A DNA stretch of 64,000 nt from UBA2883 sp964017965 (GCA_964017965.1 CAXHNV010000002.1:186001-250000); one strand, 5' to 3'. Shown: positions 18,235 to 27,876, counted from the first letter of the stretch. Notes: a model not told the origin generated them from the letters alone. Made by a program: numbers and translations.

Positions 18235-19154
18235 TTGTATTTTATACTTTGATAACTGTTTCGTCGCAAAAATTCTCTGTCGATTTGGTTTAGACAGTCT
18301 AATTTCTTGCCAATCCAACGCGGTGCGATAAGCTCTTTTTTCAGCCCGTTACCTGCTAATCTGTGGATTGTGGTTGTTTGCGGCAGGTACTCTAAGAAAT
18401 CGCAAACAGTATTGATATATTCTTCTTCGCTCATAAAGGTAATTTCACCTTGATTATATATTTGAGCGAGTTTTGTTCCTTCAAGTGCAACAAGCATGTG
18501 GATTTTAACCCCGTCAATGCCTAGTTTTGCTAACGTTTGAGCTGTTTGCATTATTTCATCGTGGGTTTCCCAAAGTCCAAAGATAACGTGAACACAGACA
18601 TTTATTCCGTATTCTTTTGTCTTTTCATAAGCACGTAAGAATGTATTGTAATCGTGACCTCGGTTTATACGCTTTAAAGTCTTGTCGTGAACTGATTGAA
18701 GTCCGTATTCTATCCATGTATAATAATCATCTTTATATGAAGCGATAAGTTTAAGCTTCTCTTCATCGATACAATCCGGTCTTGTGCCTATAGAAAGCCC
18801 TACAACGTCTTTATGGCATAAAGAGGATGAATATATCTTCTCCAGTTCATTAACGGGCTTATACGTGTTAGAATACGCCTGAAAATAAGACATAAACTTT
18901 TGTGCTTTAAACCGTTTGGAGAGCGTTTCTGCTCCAACTATTACCTGTTCTTCGACGGATAACCTGTTAGAATGTGCTTGAGAGAAACTTCCGCCTTCAT
19001 CACAAAATATACAACCGCCGGTCGAAATGTGTCCGTCTCGATTAGGACACGAAAAACCGGCGTCTATTGTAATCTTGTATACTTTAGCGCCAAACTTATT
19101 TTTTAAGTAGGCACTAAACTGGTTATATCGTTTATCTGTTCCGTTAAATTCCAT
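18231..19154 (-). CDS. TIGR01212-family (YhcC/YtqA-like) radical SAM protein
   Basis: 307 aa. Begins with the family's N-terminal pattern RYNQFSAYLKNKFGAKVYKI and a cysteine motif CPNRDGHISTGGCIFC, which binds the [4Fe-4S] cluster in this family. The central barrel has SYFQAYSNTYKP, IGTRPDC and EYGLQSVHDKTLKRINRGHD, the usual Elp3-like SAM-binding parts. The family's reaction is not firmly established. It is four bases behind the zinc ribbon gene and has no Shine-Dalgarno of its own, which suggests translational coupling. Confidence 0.9.
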   Translation of the reverse strand: MEFNGTDKRYNQFSAYLKNKFGAKVYKITIDAGFSCPNRDGHISTGGCIFCDEGGSFSQAHSNRLSVEEQVIVGAETLSKRFKAQKFMSYFQAYSNTYKPVNELEKIYSSSLCHKDVVGLSIGTRPDCIDEEKLKLIASYKDDYYTWIEYGLQSVHDKTLKRINRGHDYNTFLRAYEKTKEYGINVCVHVIFGLWETHDEIMQTAQTLAKLGIDGVKIHMLVALEGTKLAQIYNQGEITFMSEEEYINTVCDFLEYLPQTTTIHRLAGNGLKKELIAPRWIGKKLDCLNQIDREFLRRNSYQSIKYN

Positions 19155-19158
19155 TTAA

Positions 19159-19335
19159 TTAGTTGTTATTATTGTCGTTAGACTCATCAAGGATTGGATA
19201 AACATAGTGTTCGCCACAGTTTGGGCAAACAACTTCTTGCTGTTTCCCTTCTTCTAATTGTGCTACTTCAAACAATGTTTTGCAGCCTGATTGTGTACAT
19301 CTTATTGCCCAGCTTGGTCTTACTAATCTTGCCAT
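19159..19335 (-). CDS. 58-aa zinc ribbon protein
   Basis: A short gene read directly from the sequence: MARLVRPSWAIRCTQSGCKT then a Glu/Gln-rich link and VVCPNCGEHYVYP, ending in an Asn/Asp tail. Two cysteine pairs (C13/C18 and C37/C40) would bind one zinc. AAGGAG lies at good spacing before the ATG at 19335. It is immediately upstream of the radical SAM gene in the same direction, so they are probably co-transcribed. Function unknown; small zinc ribbons of this type often bind nucleic acid or act as partners of larger enzymes. Confidence 0.75.
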   Translation of the reverse strand: MARLVRPSWAIRCTQSGCKTLFEVAQLEEGKQQEVVCPNCGEHYVYPILDESNDNNNN

Positions 19336-19382
19336 ATTATTTCTCCTTATTTAAGTACTTATATCGTACCATAAACTAATAG

Positions 19383-20765
19383 TTATGCTAAATATTTTTT
19401 AATCTTTTCTTTGTCAAACACTTCAATACTGTCTTTTGAATGAATGAAAATCAAACAAGAGATTAACGATTTAAACGATTGGAAATCCGGATGTGCTAAT
19501 TTTTCTCTTAAATCAGTCATATTGTTAGCTAAGAACTCTGTTACAACAGTTTTGTCGTTATATACAAGTTCTGAGAAGTATTCAAATGCATACTTGGATT
19601 TCACACCTTCGATATAGATAACATCAGGTGATTGGAACTCAATAAATCTCAATGCTTTATCGAGATTGAAACCGACGTTTTCGTTAAGTTCACATTGATT
19701 AACCCCTTTTAAATCGTATTTTGTAATAGATTCAATTGTCATAATATTTTTTCTTGAGTTTGCAGCTTCAGTTAACAACGAATAAATAACGTGAGTTTTA
19801 CCGCTCAACTGAGCCCCGCACACCAATATTATGCCCGGTTTATCAATTACTTTGTTTAGGAGTTGTTTTTGTTTTTCTTCTTTTATTAGTTCTAAAAGAA
19901 CTTTTGGCGGTTTATATATTTTGAGCGCAATTCTTTCGCCAACAATTGTCGGGAATGCTGAAATGCTGGCAACAAGCATAATTTCATCAACGTTAAAACA
20001 TAGCTTGCCCAACTGTGGAACCTCTGATACAGAAGGGTCAAGATTTGATAATGTTTTCAGTTTTGAAACGATTGATGATACTAAAATGTAAGGGATTGCA
20101 CCTTTGTTTTCGTAGTTATTTTGTTTTTTGAATACAAGGTTTAAACCTTCATCAGACTGTTCGAAATAAAGCTCGTGAACATCTTCTATAATCGCTTGTT
20201 TCAAAATGGCTCTGATTATTTTTTGAATATGTTCTTCGCTCAAGTCTTCACTATGGAGTTCATCTTTCCAATCAAAACCTGAATCAGATAGGTTTGTATA
20301 AATCTTATCAACAGTGCCTGAGGTGTTATAGTAAGCTTCTATTTTTGATAAAATGCTTTCTTGTGACGCTATAACAGGTTCAATCGAGCATTCTGCCGAT
20401 TCCATAATCTTATCAATCGCGAACAAATCTAACGGATCTGCCATTGCAACCGTCAAGACATCTTCTATTTTGAATAGAGGAATTACATTATATCTTCTTG
20501 CATCTGCGAAACTTATATATTTAAGACACTTTTCATCGAGACTATAGTCTTCTAAGTTTACGCTCGGGATGTGTAATTTTTTCTCTAAAAACTTTAGTAA
20601 AGTTGATTCTTCAATAATTCCTGATGTAACTAAAACTTTGCCAATGTTGATGTTTTCAGCACTTGCTAATGACTGTGCTTTGTCTAAAATGTCGTATTCT
20701 ACAAGACCGTCACGAACTAAATCATATTTCAATTTTTCTAATGTTTTATTTGAAATTGTTTCCAT
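19383..20765 (-). CDS. Degenerate PilB/GspE-like secretion ATPase
   Basis: 460 aa. Residues 1-145 match the MshEN/GspE N-terminal domain (GKVLVTSGIIEESTLLKFL, RRYNVIPLFKI, MADPLDLFAIDKI). The ATPase core is recognisable: Walker A GAQLSGKT at 317-324, Asp-box-like TIESITKYDLKGVNQ near 343-357 and Walker-B-like PDVIYIE at 380-386. Key parts differ from working PilB: the GEIRD motif reads EGVKS, the His box (usually STLHTND) reads TEFLANN, and the tetracysteine zinc motif is missing. It may be a non-pumping regulatory paralogue of a type IV pilus or secretion motor. It is 2 bp after a receiver protein gene, in the order kinase, receiver, ATPase. Confidence 0.8.
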   Translation of the reverse strand: METISNKTLEKLKYDLVRDGLVEYDILDKAQSLASAENINIGKVLVTSGIIEESTLLKFLEKKLHIPSVNLEDYSLDEKCLKYISFADARRYNVIPLFKIEDVLTVAMADPLDLFAIDKIMESAECSIEPVIASQESILSKIEAYYNTSGTVDKIYTNLSDSGFDWKDELHSEDLSEEHIQKIIRAILKQAIIEDVHELYFEQSDEGLNLVFKKQNNYENKGAIPYILVSSIVSKLKTLSNLDPSVSEVPQLGKLCFNVDEIMLVASISAFPTIVGERIALKIYKPPKVLLELIKEEKQKQLLNKVIDKPGIILVCGAQLSGKTHVIYSLLTEAANSRKNIMTIESITKYDLKGVNQCELNENVGFNLDKALRFIEFQSPDVIYIEGVKSKYAFEYFSELVYNDKTVVTEFLANNMTDLREKLAHPDFQSFKSLISCLIFIHSKDSIEVFDKEKIKKYLA

Positions 20766-20767
20766 TA

Positions 20768-21133
20768 CTAATCCTTCAAATATTGATTAACTTTTTTAAC
20801 TACAAACTCTAAATCAAACGGTTTTGTAATATATTCATTCGCTCCAGTTTCGTTGCCGATAAGCTTATCTTCTTCTTGAGAACGTGCAGTAAGCATTATA
20901 ATAGGAATGTTTTTGTATTTGTTATCAAACTTTAATAAACGGCTGATTTTGTAACCGTTCATTTTCGGCATCATGATATCTAAGATGATTAAATCCGGGA
21001 TTAATTCTTTTGCTGATGCTAATCCGTCTTCTCCATTTAGGGCAGTATAACAGTCATATCCCTCGTTTTCGAGTACAAATTTTAAACTTTCTACAATATC
21101 TTGTTCGTCATCAACAATTAGAACTTTTTTCAT
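20768..21133 (-). CDS. Single-domain response regulator (CheY-like)
   Basis: 121 aa from the ATG at 21133, which has GAGGTG just upstream; an ATG at 21145 would put four odd residues in front of MKKVLIVDDEQD. It is a receiver domain only: acidic pair DDE, phospho-acceptor Asp in LIILDIMMPKMNG, Thr in MLTARSQEED and Lys in YITKPFDLEF. There is no output domain, so it should act by protein contact, probably with the adjacent ATPase-like protein or as a relay from the kinase upstream. Confidence 0.92.
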   Translation of the reverse strand: MKKVLIVDDEQDIVESLKFVLENEGYDCYTALNGEDGLASAKELIPDLIILDIMMPKMNGYKISRLLKFDNKYKNIPIIMLTARSQEEDKLIGNETGANEYITKPFDLEFVVKKVNQYLKD

Positions 21134-21179
21134 TTGACACCTCATTAGTCATACACACAATAGTATTATATCATATTGT

Positions 21180-22871
21180 TTATAATTTTTCTTTTTGTAA
21201 CGAATTTGTATTTTTTAGTATAGGAATAACGAAATTAAACGAAGACCCTTTTTCAATCTCGCTGTCGCACCAGATGAATCCGTTATGAGCTGATATCAAT
21301 TGTCGTGCAATTGCCAACCCTAACCCTGAACCTCCGACTTCTCTTGTCAGGGCATTTTCAATCTGTTCAAACTTATCAAATACGTGTTTTAAGTCTTTCT
21401 TTTCAATACCTATACCGTTATCAATAACGGATATTTCAACAAAGTCGCCTTCTAAACATTGAATTTGCGGCATAAAACATTCATCTGCAACAATATCTTT
21501 TGCATTTATTGTTTTTGCAGAGATTGTAATAAAAGAATCTTCAGGAGAGAATTTTATTGCGTTTGAAACAAGGTTAGATAAAACCTGTTCTATCCTGTCA
21601 GTATCAATGTATACAGAAGGTAAGGCGCTTTGAATGTTTAGTTTTAGTTCAAGATTCTTTTGTTTTGCAGTTTCTGTAAGATTTGTTTTAACGTCTTCTA
21701 TTACAGGCACTATTTCAGAGACTTTGTATGAATAGTCCATTTTACCGGCTTCGATTTTTGACATATCCAATAAATCGTTGATGATTCTTGAAAGTTTTTT
21801 TACATTGCGTTTTGCCATATCAAGAAAACGCTGCATTGAATCGGTTATATCACCTGTTTTGCCGCTAAGGATAATGTCTAAAGAGTTCTTGATAGATGTT
21901 AGCGGTGTTTTTAATTCGTGTGAAACAATAGAGATAAACTCGGATTTAAGTCGTTCAAGTTTTGCTAATTGATTATTTTTTTCTAAAATCTCTTGATAAA
22001 GTATCGCGCTTTTTAAAGGTAAAGATACTTGATTTACTAAAGTTTGAAAACAAGTTACATCATCGGTTGTAAACTCTTTGTCTCTAAAGATTTCCGAGTA
22101 TCCGCAGCATTTATTATCTACAACAATGTAAGATAGTGATTTTTGGAAGTTTAAAACCTCAAAATCATACTCGTTCATAGTGTATTTTATGTTTTCAATA
22201 ACCTCAATATCACCGATTCCGAAGTTTTCATTCTTTTCACCTGTTGCATTACGGTAATTTAATACGGCACGAAGTTTTAGTGCTTCAATTAGTCTTGAAG
22301 ACATTTTATAGTTTGATGAGATATATAATACCGGAGTATTTTTATCTTTAAACGACAGTGAGCAGGCAAGATTTGAATTAAGTGACTTATCAATCCCTTC
22401 GTTCATAATAGATATGAGCTCATTCTTGTCTAATGTTCCTGATAAAGACGAACTTGTGTTGTAAAGAACATCCAGTTGATAAAGGCTGTTTGCGAGTTCT
22501 TTATTTGATGTTGCAAGCTTGTTTAAAGCTTTTTTCGTTTTAAGCCCTGAAAATACTGCAGATTTCAGAAGTGTTTTATTTAACGGATACGATACAAACA
22601 AATGAGCATTGGATTGTATTTCATTAGGAAACTCTTGCTCTCTCATAATAAGCAGGACAATTACTCCGTATGCCTTTATTGTTTTGTAAACGGTTCTTAA
22701 ATCAACAGATTCAATATCAGAATCCAGCATGACAATATCCGGTGTATCAACCTGCATAGAATCAGCAATAGCTATTTCATCAGAACAAACATCAAACTCG
22801 TGGTTTAACAGGGTTGTCTGAATATCTGTTTGAACATCTATATTATCTGATATCAATAAAATCTTAGCCAT
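21180..22871 (-). CDS. Histidine kinase with N-terminal pseudo-receiver and GAF-like domain
   Basis: 563 aa with no membrane segment, so cytoplasmic. Residues 1-115 fold like a receiver (LLISDN, Asp in IVMLD at 50) but the usual Lys before Pro is replaced (SYPLNK), so phosphorylation is doubtful. About 130-295 resembles a GAF sensor. HisKA has SHELKTPLTSIKNSL with H318. The HATPase domain has the N box (EQVLSNLVSNAIKFSP), DNGIGI and GGSGLGLAI. It is upstream of the receiver protein and the PilB-like ATPase and probably phosphorylates that receiver. The signal is unknown. Confidence 0.9.
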   Translation of the reverse strand: MAKILLISDNIDVQTDIQTTLLNHEFDVCSDEIAIADSMQVDTPDIVMLDSDIESVDLRTVYKTIKAYGVIVLLIMREQEFPNEIQSNAHLFVSYPLNKTLLKSAVFSGLKTKKALNKLATSNKELANSLYQLDVLYNTSSSLSGTLDKNELISIMNEGIDKSLNSNLACSLSFKDKNTPVLYISSNYKMSSRLIEALKLRAVLNYRNATGEKNENFGIGDIEVIENIKYTMNEYDFEVLNFQKSLSYIVVDNKCCGYSEIFRDKEFTTDDVTCFQTLVNQVSLPLKSAILYQEILEKNNQLAKLERLKSEFISIVSHELKTPLTSIKNSLDIILSGKTGDITDSMQRFLDMAKRNVKKLSRIINDLLDMSKIEAGKMDYSYKVSEIVPVIEDVKTNLTETAKQKNLELKLNIQSALPSVYIDTDRIEQVLSNLVSNAIKFSPEDSFITISAKTINAKDIVADECFMPQIQCLEGDFVEISVIDNGIGIEKKDLKHVFDKFEQIENALTREVGGSGLGLAIARQLISAHNGFIWCDSEIEKGSSFNFVIPILKNTNSLQKEKL

Positions 22872-22917
22872 AATTATATGGTATCAACAATAAGACTTTT
22901 GGCAAATTGTTAAGAAG

Positions 22918-24357
22918 TTATACTAAGCTTTTATAAAGTTTAAGGTATTCTTCAGCGCTTTTCTTCCACGTGAAGTCTGATTCCATTGCAGATTTACGCA
23001 TAGCGTTAAAGGTATATTTATCGTGATAAACTCTTATCGCACAATCAATAGCTTCTTTCATCTGCCAGCCGTCATAACCCCAGAATTTGAACCCTGTTGA
23101 ATTATCAAGCGGATAACCGACTACAGTGTTATCAAGTCCGCCTGTAGCTCTTACGATAGGTAAAGACCCATATCTCATAGCCATAAGCTGACTTAATCCG
23201 CAAGGTTCAAACTTTGACGGCATCAAGAAAAAGTCGCTGCCTGCGTAAATTTGATTAGCCAAATCCGCTTTGTAACCAATATAAGCACGGATATTAGAAG
23301 TATTGTTTGAAAGCCGGATTAATAGGTTCTCATAAGCACTGTCGCCTGAACCTAAGAATACAAAATCTGCATTCATATTTCTTAGTTCATTTTCAACCTG
23401 TCTTATTAAATCAATCCCTTTTTGTGACACTAATCTTGATATAAGCGCGATTAAAGGCCTATCCGGATTGTATTTTAATCCAAAGTAGTCACAGATTTGC
23501 TTTTTGTTTTCTTCTTTGTTTTTTAAAGATTTAACGTCATAGTTTTTAACAAGGTTTTTATCGGTTTTAGGGTTAAATACGTCGTAATCTATACCGTTCA
23601 AAATTCCGACGAGCTTATTTGTATGACCTCTTAGTGTGTAGTCCATCCCTTCGCCGAATTCTTCCGATAAAATTTCTTGAGCGTAACGCGGTGAAACAGC
23701 AATTATCTTATCTGAATAGTTTAATGCGCCCTTCATCCAGTTTACACGACCGTAATGTTCACAGCCCCATTCATTGAAGACGATATCTTTTCTCATATTT
23801 GCAAAATCGAGAATGTCTTCAAACCAAACCCCCTGATATGCTAAGTTATGAATTTCAAATACATTTTTAGTCTTAGACCAGAACTCATCAAATTTGTAAT
23901 TAGCTTTTATATAAAGCGGAATCATTGCTGTGTGCCAGTCGTTAGAATGGATTACATCCGCTCTAAAATTTAATTGTTTTGCATATTCAAGAGTTGCTAG
24001 TGAGAATGCAACATATCTTTCGTGTTCATATCTTGTATCAAGCCATTTCGGATAAACTTCCTTAAAGCATGTGAAATACCAATCATTGTGAACAAAAAAC
24101 ACATTAATATTAGTGTTAGGAAGCTTTGTCATAAAAAGTCTGAATTTTTGCGGTTGTCCTCCAAACGAAATCCACATTTCAGAGTTTTCAAGTTCTTTTA
24201 TATTAAACTTCTTAGTATCTATACAACCATGCAGTGGTGTAAATATAGCAATTTCTGCGTCTTTTTCTAAATACTTTGGCAGGCTGCCTATAACGTCAGA
24301 TAATCCTCCGGCTTTAGAAAACGGTGCTACTTCTGCCGATGCAAACAAAATTTTCAT
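22918..24357 (-). CDS. glgA: Glycogen synthase (ADP-glucose type), GT5
   Basis: 479 aa from the ATG at 24357, which has AGAGGG upstream; a GTG at 24375 would overlap the preceding stop but adds six unlikely residues. It elongates alpha-1,4-glucan from ADP-glucose. Motifs: KAGGL near residue 15, NDWHTA near 135, IHNLAYQG, GILNGIDYDVFNP, SRLVSQKGID and the catalytic-site segment FEPCGLSQ with TGGL after it. It implies a glycogen store. No other glg gene is next to it; it follows the large zinc-ribbon protein with only 17 bases between. Compare the divergent GT5-like protein at 3036. Confidence 0.96.
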   Translation of the reverse strand: MKILFASAEVAPFSKAGGLSDVIGSLPKYLEKDAEIAIFTPLHGCIDTKKFNIKELENSEMWISFGGQPQKFRLFMTKLPNTNINVFFVHNDWYFTCFKEVYPKWLDTRYEHERYVAFSLATLEYAKQLNFRADVIHSNDWHTAMIPLYIKANYKFDEFWSKTKNVFEIHNLAYQGVWFEDILDFANMRKDIVFNEWGCEHYGRVNWMKGALNYSDKIIAVSPRYAQEILSEEFGEGMDYTLRGHTNKLVGILNGIDYDVFNPKTDKNLVKNYDVKSLKNKEENKKQICDYFGLKYNPDRPLIALISRLVSQKGIDLIRQVENELRNMNADFVFLGSGDSAYENLLIRLSNNTSNIRAYIGYKADLANQIYAGSDFFLMPSKFEPCGLSQLMAMRYGSLPIVRATGGLDNTVVGYPLDNSTGFKFWGYDGWQMKEAIDCAIRVYHDKYTFNAMRKSAMESDFTWKKSAEEYLKLYKSLV

Positions 24358-24374
24358 AGATAATCCCTCTTTCA

Positions 24375-27300
24375 CTATTCTTGTGGTTCTGCAGGTTGTT
24401 CAGATTGTTCTTCTACGGATTCTTCCATATCAGAGTCTGATTGAAGTTCTTCATCACTTATATTGAATGATTCTTGAAGTTCTCTCAAGTAGTCTTCATC
24501 CAACAGTCTTTCGTCTTCAATATATTTGTAATATTCTTCAAGGTGATATTTGTGACCTAAATAGAATACTTTATAAATCAATCCAGGGATTTCAATCTGT
24601 TTTTCTTCAATTTTAGATACAATATTGATAGTTAATATAAGAGTTACTAATGTCAATATTTGATTTATCATACCTGAACGTTTAATAGCAGAGGTCGTTG
24701 ATATAATTAAATCGTAAGCTTCTGTATAAAGTCCCTTATCTTTTAATAAGGTTGCTTTGAACCAGCTGGCAAGTATACGAACCATTACAATTCCTGAACG
24801 TTGTGCAAGATTGTATACATCGTCATAAATAATTTCAGTCTTTTTCCACGATTTCTGTTCAATAAGATTTATTTTCTGATAAGAATATCCTATAAACAAA
24901 TCGCAAATAAGCGAGAACGTGTACATATCATTATCTTGAAGCGATAATTTTGCTTGATAAATATTTTGAGCAAATTCGTTAAAATCGCCGTTAAACTCTT
25001 TAAATGCTTTGATAATATTAGAGATAAAGATAGACATATTATCATTTGTAATGCCTGCATCATTATCGAACTCTTCGTTATAAAGTAATTTTTGGAACAA
25101 TATTAAATGGTCTTTTGATAAAATATCAGAACCTAGTCTTTCATTTACCCGTTCAAAGAAATCTTCCAAAGATCCGTCGCACATAACTATTCTTGATAAA
25201 GCAGAGAATACAAGCGTATCCATTACATAAGCAACAAACTGAGTCCTATCAACACCTTTTTGTGATAACTGTTCAAAGAATTCAGGAGTTATTTTTTCAA
25301 GTATAGTGTCACAAATATTAGCACATTCCATATATCTTGAAAGCTGGAACATGATTTTTGCGTTTATACAAGAATATAGGACATATTGTAACGAATAATC
25401 TTGTCCTTCACCTAATAAAGTAGGGTTAAGTATTCTTGTAAGAATATTTTGCATACATTGACTTGCAAGCATATAGTCGTGACCGCTCAATGCAGAGTCT
25501 AAAATTAGACTTGATACGTTAACAATGGTTGCGTCATCATTGTTTTTAGTCGCATTAGCAAGTATATGTTTAGATATTGAGTATATTTTTGTAGAAGGAT
25601 AACGGTTAAGATGTTCTACAAGGTGATTATATAATTCTGTTCTTCTCTCAATTAGTTCGCCTTCTTTAATTTTCATCTTTTCAACAAGTCTAAAGTATTC
25701 TTTTGCACATATTAAGAATGCGCTAAAATCACCGAAGTTCAATGACATAAGAGCATTTTCATAGATTCTATCCAGTTTTTCTTCTTTTTGTTTAAGAATA
25801 TCATCAATAACAAATGTTCTGATACCAAGTTTTTCAACAATGATTGATGCAAGGGTCTTTTTAACTTCTGATTTGAGGTGTTTAAGAAGACTTTCTTCAA
25901 ACAATCTGTAGTTTTGAATAACGACGATAGATTCTTCAAATAAGATTAATCCTTTAACAACAAGGTTATCAATAGCTTCTTGCAGATTTTCAACCCCAAG
26001 TGTTGCAAGAAGCGATGAGTGAGCATAGCCACCCATAAGGATTGTGTATGCAATTACTAATCCTTCACTTTCAGGTAATGAATCAAATCGTCTGGATAGT
26101 AATTCTTTTATTGTTGCCGGATAAACAACCGTTTTACCGGCGCCGAGCATTAGTTTACCTTCAAATATGATAAAGATATTTGTATCCATTAGGTACTGAA
26201 ACTCGTTTTTAAAATATAACAAGCTTCCGGCACAACGTTCTTCAAGTTTTTGAATATAGAATGATTCCTTAATTTCGGATGTATCTTCTTGAATTGATTC
26301 GAGAAAGATGTTGAAGTCACCTTTTGTTACGTTAATTTCTTTATAGAATGGTGAATGTAGTAATTTTGCTATATTTTTGTAGATTGAATAGTCAGAACGA
26401 ACCGTAACAACGAAGGTAAAATGTAAATCTTCCATATTTACAAGTGTTGTAAGGTATTCGTTGATTATTCTTAAAGAAGCTTCGTCGATTAAATCAAAGT
26501 TTTCAATAAAGATAATTTGGTTTGATAACGAGTTGAAATAGTTTTTAAATACTTCTGAATAGCTCATAAACATTTCATCAGGAGTATTGTTAAACGGATT
26601 TACAGGATTCAAAAGAGTTGCTATCAGATTGTTTTGGTCGATTGAAGCTAACGCAGATGCAATCCGTGATTCAAACCCTTTTTGCTTGGTATCAACACCT
26701 ATTATTCGAGAGAATAATTCTTTAAAAAAGGCGTAAGGAGTATATTTTGAAGATTTTCTACAATTAACGTGAACAACTTTAGGTGAAATTGTTCTTAAGA
26801 AACTAAGGATATCACCGGTTGGGAGTTCTCGTCTTTCAGTTGTTTTTAGTGAAATGAACCCTTTTTCCGCTACAACATCTTTTAACACGTTAAAGATATC
26901 ATGAGCCGGAGCTGTAAGGAATCGGCTTTCTGTGGAAATGTCTATAGATTTGTTTCCATATAATAGCTCGTGCAAATCATCATCGTCGTCATAAATTTTT
27001 GGTTGCGGTAATTCAGTTGGTGCTTTTAAAAGACTTGTTTCATCAACTTTTTCTTCTTCATCAACGATTGGAATAATCTGGTCTTCAAGCGGGAACTCAT
27101 AGAACATCAATAACTCATCTCCAACTTGAGAAGAATAAATCATTTCAAGAGTATAGTCTCTTGAAATTACGTTGTTTACGTACTGGTCGGTAATGAGTTG
27201 AAGACCGTCAGTATATTTTTCAACGGTGGTGTCTTTGATAAGTTTGATGTTTAAACCTGTATTAAACTCGTTGGTATCTGTTTCAAAAGTCTTTTTTAAG

Positions 27301-27860
27301 ATAGTCATTTTACAATGAAGACGGACATTTTTACCTTTTTTAAGCTTATAACTGATACCACCGATTTTATTTAATAGTTCAATAGCTGATTTAACAGCTT
27401 TTTTAACAGAACTGGTAAGCGAGAACTCTTTGTAATACTTGATTACGTATGTTTCGCCAAAGGCTTGTGCTCTGTTTTCCTGCCCTGCTGCGTAAGCAAA
27501 CAAAGCTTGTTTAAGTTTCTTTTTGAACTTGTTAAAGATAGTTTTGTTTTTTAAAGCAGGTCTAAGATCTTCGAGGTTAGGGAATGTAATCGCAAGACAA
27601 GCGTACTCTTCTGTCTCCGCTTCATTCATAATGACACTTTTAGCCGTTTCAAATCCGCATTTACGGCACTTGCCCAGTATATTGGGACCCGGAACTCCAC
27701 AGTTGTGGCATTTTACAATGATAACGTATCCGCATTCACCACAAACGGCATTTCTGCTCATCTTATGACAAACAGGACATTCTAAAAGCAGCACCTTTTT
27801 ACAAAACGGACATACTTTATCTGTATCTTTAACTTCGTTACCACATTTTGGACATTCCAT
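24375..27860 (-). CDS. Zinc-ribbon / cyclase-like / degenerate AAA / helical-repeat protein
   Basis: 1161 aa from the ATG at 27860 (MECPKCGNEV); an upstream in-frame ATG at 27938 would run through a terminator hairpin and is rejected. Residues 1-70 hold twelve cysteines in six CxxC pairs, three zinc ribbons. About 85-270 has the layout of a class III nucleotidyl cyclase homology domain, but I cannot see its metal and transition-state residues. About 310-560 resembles the AAA module that follows cyclase domains in many regulators: a Walker-B-like strand NQIIFIENFDLIDEASL is present but no GxxxxGK[ST] Walker A. The remainder (600-1130) is helical, TPR-like; the tail is Glu-rich. Probably a signalling scaffold descended from a cyclase-AAA regulator. 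Followed by glgA. Confidence 0.65.
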   Translation of the reverse strand: MECPKCGNEVKDTDKVCPFCKKVLLLECPVCHKMSRNAVCGECGYVIIVKCHNCGVPGPNILGKCRKCGFETAKSVIMNEAETEEYACLAITFPNLEDLRPALKNKTIFNKFKKKLKQALFAYAAGQENRAQAFGETYVIKYYKEFSLTSSVKKAVKSAIELLNKIGGISYKLKKGKNVRLHCKMTILKKTFETDTNEFNTGLNIKLIKDTTVEKYTDGLQLITDQYVNNVISRDYTLEMIYSSQVGDELLMFYEFPLEDQIIPIVDEEEKVDETSLLKAPTELPQPKIYDDDDDLHELLYGNKSIDISTESRFLTAPAHDIFNVLKDVVAEKGFISLKTTERRELPTGDILSFLRTISPKVVHVNCRKSSKYTPYAFFKELFSRIIGVDTKQKGFESRIASALASIDQNNLIATLLNPVNPFNNTPDEMFMSYSEVFKNYFNSLSNQIIFIENFDLIDEASLRIINEYLTTLVNMEDLHFTFVVTVRSDYSIYKNIAKLLHSPFYKEINVTKGDFNIFLESIQEDTSEIKESFYIQKLEERCAGSLLYFKNEFQYLMDTNIFIIFEGKLMLGAGKTVVYPATIKELLSRRFDSLPESEGLVIAYTILMGGYAHSSLLATLGVENLQEAIDNLVVKGLILFEESIVVIQNYRLFEESLLKHLKSEVKKTLASIIVEKLGIRTFVIDDILKQKEEKLDRIYENALMSLNFGDFSAFLICAKEYFRLVEKMKIKEGELIERRTELYNHLVEHLNRYPSTKIYSISKHILANATKNNDDATIVNVSSLILDSALSGHDYMLASQCMQNILTRILNPTLLGEGQDYSLQYVLYSCINAKIMFQLSRYMECANICDTILEKITPEFFEQLSQKGVDRTQFVAYVMDTLVFSALSRIVMCDGSLEDFFERVNERLGSDILSKDHLILFQKLLYNEEFDNDAGITNDNMSIFISNIIKAFKEFNGDFNEFAQNIYQAKLSLQDNDMYTFSLICDLFIGYSYQKINLIEQKSWKKTEIIYDDVYNLAQRSGIVMVRILASWFKATLLKDKGLYTEAYDLIISTTSAIKRSGMINQILTLVTLILTINIVSKIEEKQIEIPGLIYKVFYLGHKYHLEEYYKYIEDERLLDEDYLRELQESFNISDEELQSDSDMEESVEEQSEQPAEPQE

Positions 27861-27867
27861 AATTAAT

Positions 27868-27873
27868 ATTATA
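27868..27873 (-). promoter_or_regulatory. -10 box of the zinc-ribbon gene (leaderless type)
   Basis: TATAAT on the minus strand ends seven bases before the ATG at 27860. There is no Shine-Dalgarno between. TCGACC, 17 bp upstream and part of the terminator stem, is a possible weak -35. Confidence 0.45.
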
Positions 27874-27876
27874 CAC

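Noticed and set aside
19194..19379. Plus-strand hydrophobic frame opposite the zinc ribbon gene
   Set aside because: Antisense shadow; the minus-strand frame has paired cysteines and a good AAGGAG.
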